Below are positions 57,192 to 64,000 of a DNA stretch of 64,000 bases, one piece after another. Position 1 is the stretch's first letter, and every line of letters starts with the position of its first letter. The DNA comes from Orychophragmus violaceus (lineage: Eukaryota > Streptophyta > Magnoliopsida > Brassicales > Brassicaceae), in assembly GCA_030180135.1 (NCBI GenBank), contig CM058237.1, positions 103,865,904-103,929,903 on the forward strand, read 5' to 3'. The notes below the pieces were generated by a model, which searched no databases, had not been told where the DNA came from, and worked only from the letters and a program-made list of their open reading frames with translations. A program made the translations under genes and the position numbers.

Positions 57192-57828
57192 TGTTGGAAT
57201 TGTGTCCAGTAATCTCGGTACTGTCTCTAGAAAGTAAGAGTATGTCAATGATCAGACATAAGTCATATAATACTGGGGGTCATGATGGCTTGCTAGAGTC
57301 CGCTCATGATCTATAAGTCTTGGACTTATTGCCTTTATTATATGATCCCATATGGGTCACACGCCTAAGCTAACAGGAAAGTTATAGGAACGGCTTAGCA
57401 GAAGTACGGTAAAAGTGCTAGGCATTTACTGTACTTAAAGAGAATAAAAGGTTTTTGGCCACGGTGTGTCGATCGATACACAAGGTGTGTCGATCGACAC
57501 AGTGCAGAGGAAACCAGGCGAGTTTTATAAATAAAAACTCGGGTCTGGTTCTTTCTAAGATAACCCTAAAACGAGCCGTAAACTCTCTCTCTGTCTGTCG
57601 CCTCCCTCCTCGTGGTCTAGCAGCCAGCTTCCTTTTGCGTGCGTGTGTGAACCTCTGGAGGAGTTATCTCTCGGTGGCTCTCTGATCTCAGACATACCGT
57701 CCCTTTCCGCTGCAAATCAGGTATAAGGTGAGATCATCTATTGTTTCTATTCTGAGAAGAACCTAGATCGCATGTTTAGGTTGATATGAATCTAAGAATT
57801 GAATCAGGATCAACTAAACGTTCCTTCA
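57192..57828 (+). repeat. Copia V 5' LTR (637 bp)
   Basis: TGTTGGAATTG to GTTCCTTCA. Hairpin 57466-57500 (loop ACAAGGT), promoter inverted repeat 57519-57541, donor-like TCAG/GTATAAGG at 57721. LTR well preserved compared with the pol region. Confidence 0.92.
57466..57500 (+). promoter_or_regulatory. 14-7-14 hairpin in Copia V LTR
   Basis: Arm GTGTCGATCGATAC, loop ACAAGGT, arm GTGTCGATCGACAC; 14 positions pair, one as T-G. Confidence 0.7.
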
Positions 57829-57829
57829 G

Positions 57830-59525
57830 TGGTATCAGAGCTTTAGGTTCTGGTTTTTCTTGTTTAGATTCAAGTTTAGGATTGTTTTTCTTGTTTAGAA
57901 GTGTTTTGAATCAACTACTGATAAGATAAATCACTTAAGTAACAAGAATTGAACCCTAAACATATGAAAAATCGCATGATCAAGCTATATGATTTGGTGT
58001 GCGATCTGATCCGAGAGAATGAGAATCGGCCAGAATCGCATGTATCGATCGATACGATTGCATGGATCGGTCGATACAATCGGCGATCGCATGGATCGAT
58101 CGATACGATCGCATGGATCGGTCGATACAGTCTATCGGATAACCCTGTTAACGCGTGAAAGCATCGATCGATGCAGGATCGATGCAGGTTCGATATTGGT
58201 GCATCGACCGATGCGGTTGGTGCACATCGATCGACACGGTTAGGGTTTTGGCTCGGATCCGTGCATGCGTAAGAGCATCGATCGATACAGGATCGATGCA
58301 CGATCGATGCAGGATCGATGCTGAGAGCATCGACCGATGTGGTTGATGGATCGATCGACACGGTTGGTCCATCGATCGACATGGTTGGTTTAAGGCTCGG
58401 TTTAATTTTGATTAAAATTAATTCGTCCTGGTTTAATAAACAAATTTAATAATTTTATTAAGTCTGGTTAAACCGGGACAAGAAATCCAATGTCGAAAGA
58501 ATTATTGGATTTAGTGCCTAAACCAGGATTTTCTAATTTGATTTGGTTGGACCAAATAAATTGAGAAAATCCGGTTTAGTAAATAACCGGTTGACAATTG
58601 TGGTCATCGTAGTAATTAAAATTTGGTTAGACCAATTTTAATGAACCAGACCGGTTATGTCATTTAATTGGACAATTGGGTCATGTCTTGGACATGGACC
58701 AATTCTTGGGCCATGGGCCAAGAAGTTAAAACAATTGGGCCAATTATTTGAGTCTTTCTTCAGAATAATTTAAAATTTATTTTATAGAATTATAAAGTCG
58801 ATTTTAAATTAAAGTTTCCGAAATTTTGAAATTAGAAAGTTTCTTAAATTAGAAGTTTCTGGATTTGCGGGTTTTGGATTTTAAAGAAATTTCTAAAGTT
58901 AGAAAGTTTCCGTTTTTAGAAAGTTTCCAATTTTAGAAAGTTTCCTAAAATAGTAGGTTTCCAAAAATAGAAAGTTTCCCGAAATAGTAATCTTCTATTT
59001 TGGGAATGAATTTTAAATAAACCTACGAACCTCAAATAATATCAAGCGTTGGATGTCTTGTCCATTCTATGTCAGCTGTCGAAGCCCATTCAATTGTATT
59101 CATGGCCTTACAGTGTGAGGGTGTCTGCTTTTGCGTGGATAAGACGGTTTGTGATTCATAAATGTCATTGGGAGTCCCAGACATTAATGATTACATGACT
59201 GTATAGTCTGGTTTTCTTGACTAGGCCATCGGGAGTCCCGGGCCTTGAGACATCAGAGTGGATTGGGCCTCGGGCCCAGATTCACAACCAAGAGTTATAT
59301 CACGGATATAATTAGCCGATATAGGGCTTACCGATATAAGCTAATATTGGGTGACGGCCAGTGGCCCACTTTAATCTTAGTTATATGTGGATCTTGGAAT
59401 CATTATATTCTATTGAGGGTAACTGATGTTATTGAATATAATGCATGATTAATCATATTAAAATTTAATACGAGATTAATCATATTGAACATATTAACTA
59501 AAATCCTTTTATCTTAATTTCAGTT
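57830..59525 (+). other. Copia V leader with PBS and palindrome array
   Basis: PBS TGGTATCAGAGC at 57830-57841. 58040-58385 has at least ten TCGATCGA/TCGGTCGA palindromes, several in arm-loop-arm pairs with 8-nt spacing. Acceptor-like TTAATTTCAG two bases before the ATG at 59526. No gene. Confidence 0.65.
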
Positions 59526-60329
59526 ATGACTAGCACAAACAATCAAAACACTTTCTCGATCCGGTCTGTCCTTAAGATGGACAAGCTGAACGGATCAAAT
59601 TTCTTGACTTGGTCACGGAACCTGAGGCTAGTCCTCAGACAGGAGAGAAAGGACTATGTCCTTGAGAGAGCTCTCCCCGTGAGGATCGGGTCCAATGCTT
59701 CTCATGCAGTATATAATGCTTGGAATAAGCATTATAATGATACGGTAGATGTGCGTGGTCTGATATTGGCTACCATGGACTCAGATTTGCGAAAGCAATA
59801 TGAGAACATCGAGTCGCCAATAGAGATGATCAGCAGCCTGAAATTGAAATTTCAGGAACAGATAAGAGTGGAGAGATACCGGTTGGTTAAGTCTCTCACT
59901 AGCTGCAAGCTACCAAATGATAATCCAGTGAGTCCTCATGTCAGTAAAATGATGGGTTACATTGATAACCTGAGGAAACTGGATTATCCAGTTAGCCAAG
60001 AGTTGGCAACTGAAATCATTCTGCAGTCACTGCCGTCAAGCTATGATAAGTTCAGAAAGAACTATATCAAGAAAGGCTTAACGAAGACGCTGACTGAACT
60101 GCATGATATGCTCAAGACAGTTGAGCCAAACGTGAAGAGTACCCTGTACAATCTCATGAATGAGAAGGGTAGGCTTACTAAACCTAATGCTGACAAGGGT
60201 GAAGACAAAGTTGTCCAGATTTTGAATCATGGCAAGCGTGTGTCTTCTGAGCCCGAGTCAGATACCTCTTACGTTGGTAAGTGCTGCTACTGTAAGGAGA
60301 CAGGGCATTGGAAAAAGAGATTGCATTAA
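59526..60329 (+). pseudogene. gag: Copia V Gag (267 aa), truncated at the zinc knuckle
   Basis: Starts MTSTNNQNTFSIRSVLK and follows the family Gag throughout, but with many substitutions against both W and X, so V is a third subfamily. The frame is fully open until the knuckle, where one extra A in CCYCKETGHWKK shifts it and gives a stop at 60327-60329; the +1 frame continues as KRDCIKFMED. The CX2C and His of the knuckle are present, the last Cys is out of frame. An open Gag next to a strongly decayed pol is unusual. Confidence 0.8.
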
Positions 60330-60409
60330 ATTCATGGAAGATGATGAGGAGTTAAAGTCGATGTATGAGACTACTTCCTCAGGTATTCATGTTATTACTT
60401 CAAGTTCTA

Positions 60410-60559
60410 CCTTAAAGGTATTGAATACTGGTTGTGGCACTGATATTTGTGATAATATGCAGAGCCTAAGCAACAGTAGAACGTCCTTAAAGGTATTGGA
60501 TACTGGTTGTGGCACTGATATTTGTGATAATATGCAGAGCCTAAGCAACAGTAGAACGT
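60410..60559 (+). repeat. 75-bp tandem duplication over the protease active site
   Basis: Units 60410-60484 and 60485-60559 differ by one base (AATACTGG versus GATACTGG), so the first unit reads NTG and the second keeps DTG. Confidence 0.9.
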
Positions 60560-61599
60560 TGAAGGAAGGGCAAGTGAAACTACATGTCTGGAAGGAGCTT
60601 GGGATGCTGCCTCAGCCGTAGGGTTTTCACTTATAGATCCCTTTTAGGCTTGGTTTTGTATTAAGTAATTGCTACAATGTACCTGCTTTAAGCAGAATTG
60701 TCTTTCATTTTCTTGTAAGAATTTGAATGTTTTTCATTTTGATAAAAGACAAGTCTTGTTCTTTTGATCTTAATGAAATATTAATTGTAGCACCCTATTC
60801 ATGGAATGGGTTTTATATCTTAAACCAAAGAGTGCCTAAATGTAACATAAATACCGAATTGGTTTAAATCTGATGAATTAAACCTGATTTTTCTTGGCAT
60901 AAAGTCTTGGTCACATAGAGTAAGTCGGATTCAGAAATCCCATAGTCATGGACTTTTGGGCTCATTTGATAAAATGTCTTATGAGACTTGAATTCTGTTT
61001 ACTGGACCAAAAGGAAAAAGGGCCTATCTTAGCCGAGCTAGAGAAAGGCCCAAAGGCTTATTGGACCTGGAACATACTGATGTATGTGGCCCAATGAGCG
61101 GTAATGCCAGAGAAAATTTTCCTGTACTTCATTGTCTCTACTGATTACTTCAGTGAGTGTGACTGTGTTCATTTGATGAGACACAAGTCGGAATTCTTTG
61201 ACATGGTCGAAAGAGTTCCAGAATGAAGTATAGGATCTGAATGACAAAAGTATTAAGACTCTGGATTAAAATCACGAGTGAGAATGCTTAAGTCATTGAT
61301 TATGTGATCATCAGAATGAGTGTGAAATCGTTTCACAGCTCATTTCTCCTGAAAACCTGAAGGTGTTTCTGTGAGAAAGAATCAGATCTTATTAGAAATG
61401 ATTAAAGATGAGTCACACGAATCTTCCATGATATTATTTAAGAATGACGCTCTAAAATATCTAAGTTTACGCTGAAATAGTTCCACGAATATCAGTTGAA
61501 AGACACCACGTTAATGTGGATTGGAATCGATCCAAATTTGTCTTTACTGAGTATTTGTAGTTGTGCTACTTCGCTGGTTGTCCTAGAGAAACTAAGGCT

Positions 61600-62045
61600 T
61601 GTTACTTTTACGTCCAATCTGTTTTCTAAGAAGGGAAGTTATTTTCCAAGAAGAACAGTGGGAGTAAAAGTATAACTCGAAGTTTTCTTAGGGAAACCAA
61701 GGCTCGGTACTTTTACGACCATTCTGTTTTCTAAGAAGGGAAATTACTTTCCAAGAAGAACAGTGGGAGTAAAAGGTATTTTTACGACCATTCTGTTTTC
61801 TAAGAAGGGAAGTCACTTTCCAAGAAGAACAGAAAGTTATTTTCCAAGAAGAACAGTGGGAGTAAAAGTATAACTCGAAGTTTTCTTAGGGAAACCAAGG
61901 CTCGGTACTTTTACGACCATTCTGTTTTCTAAGAAGGGAAATTACTTTCCAAGAAGAACAGTGGGAGTAAAATGTATTTTTACGACCATTCTGTTTTCTA
62001 AGAAGGGAAGTCACTTTCCAAGAAGAACAGTGGGAGTAAAAGTAC
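61600..62045 (+). repeat. Local repeat patchwork in Copia V pol
   Basis: The motif TTCTAAGAAGGGAA followed by CCAAGAAGAACAGTGGGAG recurs at least four times, with longer blocks (ending CGACCATTCTG) also repeated. Confidence 0.85.
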
Positions 62046-62896
62046 AACTCGAAGAAATTCGAGAAATACAGGAGGCTGCTTAACCTATTGAGGGAGAGCA
62101 GCGGAAGGATTTACAGATTTCTGTAGAATCTACACCTGTGGAGCCTGAAGTTCGCAGATATGAAAGAATCAGTCACTAATTCGAGAGTGATTTCTCGTCA
62201 TTAGTTGAACCTGATAATCATTGAAAGTTCGCATGATCTGATGATCATTGAAAGCGACGAATCTGCGAAATTCAAAGAAGCGAAAGTGAGCCCGGACTCC
62301 GAAAAATTACATTTTATGTAAGTTAGCTTCATCGATCCATTAATGGATGGAAGCAAACATATCGGAGTTGAAATCTTCGTTCTGTTGAAGTAGTCAAGGT
62401 TTTGACTTGAACAGGAACGAAGCGGAACTGTGTGTTTACTAATAGATTAGTGGGAGCGATATTGCATTTCTCAAAGTGTATGTCGATGACATACTGATTC
62501 TCGGATATAACGTCCCAACGCGGTAGTCAGTAAAGGACTAGCTTGGGAGTTGGTTTAATGATTGACATGGGTAAAGCCACGTAGTTCTTGGATTTTGGAT
62601 CTAAAGATAGAGATCCAAAAGAGCTGGTAGGACAAAGTCAGGATTCTTAAATCGACAAAGTCAGGATTCTTAAATCGACAAAGTCCTACACATTTTGAGC
62701 AATCCAAGAAGGGTTTTATGCCAATGTGAAAGTCTAACATTTATATTTTATCATCGTTGTCCTCATATACTTACGGTATGGTTTATCGAACCTAGCTTTC
62801 AATATTTTGATGATACGACTTATTAATTGTTTCTCTAACACCGTATCAATATAGTATTTTCTGTTACAATCTTTTTTTTATACGTCGAGATTAGCA

Positions 62897-63598
62897 ATGA
62901 AGCGTAAGAAGCCATTACTGTATGGGTTGGAAAAAGAACAGATTCCTCCTCCACCCCAATTACGAAAATGTAATTTTCTTATATAATGAATCATTATAAC
63001 GATTGGTTCAATTTGGTCTTTGATATCATCTAAATATAGTTTAATCTCCTATATTTCTTAGTTGGAAGGCCAATTACACAAAGTAATTACATAATTGGAA
63101 GTCCTTCAAGTAGTTGTTTGACTGCATCTCAAAATAGGGTTCCATTATTACAAACACTCCTCCACCACCTCCATTAGAAAATGTAAGTTATGTTATTTTA
63201 TAATCTGTTTATATGTTCATATATTTTACTTTCTCACATTTTCGAATCTATCAGGTGGAAGGCCAGTCAAAAAACTCAATTCATGAATGTTACAAATGTA
63301 TCGAGTCCTCGGATGTCTAGGATGAACATTATAAGACAGAAGCGACTTGGCCGTGTTTTCTCTCAGGATTCAGGTTCGTTTATATGTTTATAAAATATTA
63401 GTTTGGAGGTTTTTATTAATTAATTTTAGTTTATGCAAAAATGTATAAATTTAATTTTCGCTTTCTTATCTACAGAGTCAAGCACAGTACATAATACATG
63501 GGGATATCCTACACAGAATTCCGTAAATATTAATCCTAGACCATATGGAAGGAAAACACAGGAAAAACCTAAAAAAGGAGGTTCGTTATCGTTTTAAA
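62897..63598 (+). pseudogene. Pro-rich leader-like remnant, second copy
   Basis: Same as 52326-53027, offset 10,571 bp, with the same breaks. Confidence 0.35.
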
Positions 63599-63783
63599 AG
63601 TTTGTTCTTTAAATATAAATTATTTCTGTGTCGATTCAACCCTATATTAATTTATCGAATGATAGTAAGATATTTTGTTTACTATAATTTCTATACGCTT
63701 TATTGATAGAATCAATTTCAATTTTATACAACTCAATGTTTGATCTAATTTTTTACAGATAATCTTATCTCCTATGCACATGA

Positions 63784-64000
63784 CACTACAAGAAATATGG
63801 GCATTGGTAGCAGGCCGTTGTAGCACTAATTCATGAACTGCTACCGAAAGTGCTAAAATCGGATCCAAACTCTATAGTAGCATTAAATCCGCGCTAAGAA
63901 AGAATTTCATTAAGCAGGAACCCAAAAATCACTATTATAGCTGAAAAATCATTTTGGAGGCAAAACACTTAGCCAAAAAACGTTTTGCCACCGAAATGTT
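63784..64000 (+). mobile_element. CACTA-type terminus, second copy
   Basis: CACTACAAGAAAT and the same subterminal motifs as at 53213; runs off the window. Confidence 0.55.

Larger units (their letters stand above)
52153..62723. repeat. Tandem duplication unit, 10,571 bp, first copy
   Basis: Sequence from 52153 reappears from 62724 to the window end (1277 bp) with no difference that I can find. The junction at 62721-62726 joins decayed Copia V (CCAATG) to the unit start (ATGTGAAAG) with about 3 bp in common. It contains the leader-like gene, CACTA end, KCR and WIYLD pieces, telomere-like tract and Copia V. Confidence 0.8.
57192..62723 (+). mobile_element. Copia V, 5' LTR to mid-RT, decayed and cut
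   Basis: LTR 57192-57828, PBS 57830-57841, leader, gag (59526-60329), badly decayed pol. It ends inside the RT/RNase H region (at the segment matching GFTPM) where the tandem duplication junction lies. No 3' LTR. The left flank TGTCT (57187-57191) would be one TSD copy. Confidence 0.88.
60330..62723 (+). pseudogene. Copia V Pol, heavily decayed
   Basis: Pieces of protease, integrase and RT are recognisable in changing frames: TGCGTDIC (60428 and again 60503), integrase near 61060-61260 (HTDVCGP-like), the DDI-type YVDD region near 62478-62495. Two or more stops or shifts per 100 bp. A 75-bp in-frame duplication covers the protease active site (60410-60484 and 60485-60559), 61600-62045 is a patchwork of repeated units, and a 23-bp unit is doubled at 62633-62685. 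Confidence 0.8.
62724..64000. repeat. Tandem duplication unit, start of second copy
   Basis: Matches 52153-53429 base for base as far as I can see, and continues out of the window. Confidence 0.85.

Overview
The window is plant nuclear DNA, most likely from a Brassicaceae species and from a transposon-rich (pericentromere-like) region. This is inferred from plant Ty1/Copia polyproteins, a plant LINE with a DUF4283-type ORF1, TTTAGGG-type telomere-like repeats, intron-containing RPA-like OB-fold genes of a kind expanded in crucifers, and a fragment very close to Arabidopsis KCR1. I see no intact host gene, rRNA, tRNA or CRISPR array.

Positions 1-47,000 are one nested stack of elements whose order can be read from target-site duplications (TSDs). 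The oldest layer is a minus-strand LINE (4752-6019 and 46171-about 47000). Its ORF1 is split by a minus-strand LTR element with about 4.1-kb LTRs and only a gag-like remnant inside (6020-46170, LARD-like). Three Copia elements lie inside that element: W (11396-17990, TSD GAACG), X (20249-27604, TSD GAGCC) and Y (28863-44248, TSD CCTAA). A fourth, Z (34725-42500, TSD TCTGG), sits inside the RNase H region of Y. At the left edge a minus-strand Copia (B, 1426-4751) interrupts the LINE endonuclease and is itself interrupted by another Copia (A), of which only the 3' end is in the window (1-1425).

Positions 47,000-57,191 hold gene-like remnants: two similar RPA/DUF223-like OB-fold pseudogenes, a leader-like coding remnant, a CACTA-type transposon end, a KCR1 exon fragment, a small WIYLD-like gene and a telomere-repeat-like tract. 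A decayed Copia (V, 57192-62723) follows. At 62724 the sequence from 52153 starts again and looks identical to the window end, so 52153-62723 is a 10,571-bp tandem duplication unit.

No Copia copy is intact. W keeps an open gag-pro-int-RT frame but has lost its 3' end. X has a frameshift and lacks an integrase catalytic Asp. Y has nonsense codons and carries Z. Z has an RT deletion. Y and Z nevertheless have almost identical LTR pairs.

The most interesting unlisted signals are in the non-coding parts of the Copia elements: (i) an inverted repeat of two 14-nt arms around a 7-nt loop in most LTRs, with compensatory changes between arms; (ii) arrays of the same hairpin in the 5' leaders; (iii) an apparent leader intron from the LTR to just before the gag-pol ATG, whose splicing would remove the primer-binding site and the hairpin array; (iv) an inverted repeat centred on the TATA-like promoter core.
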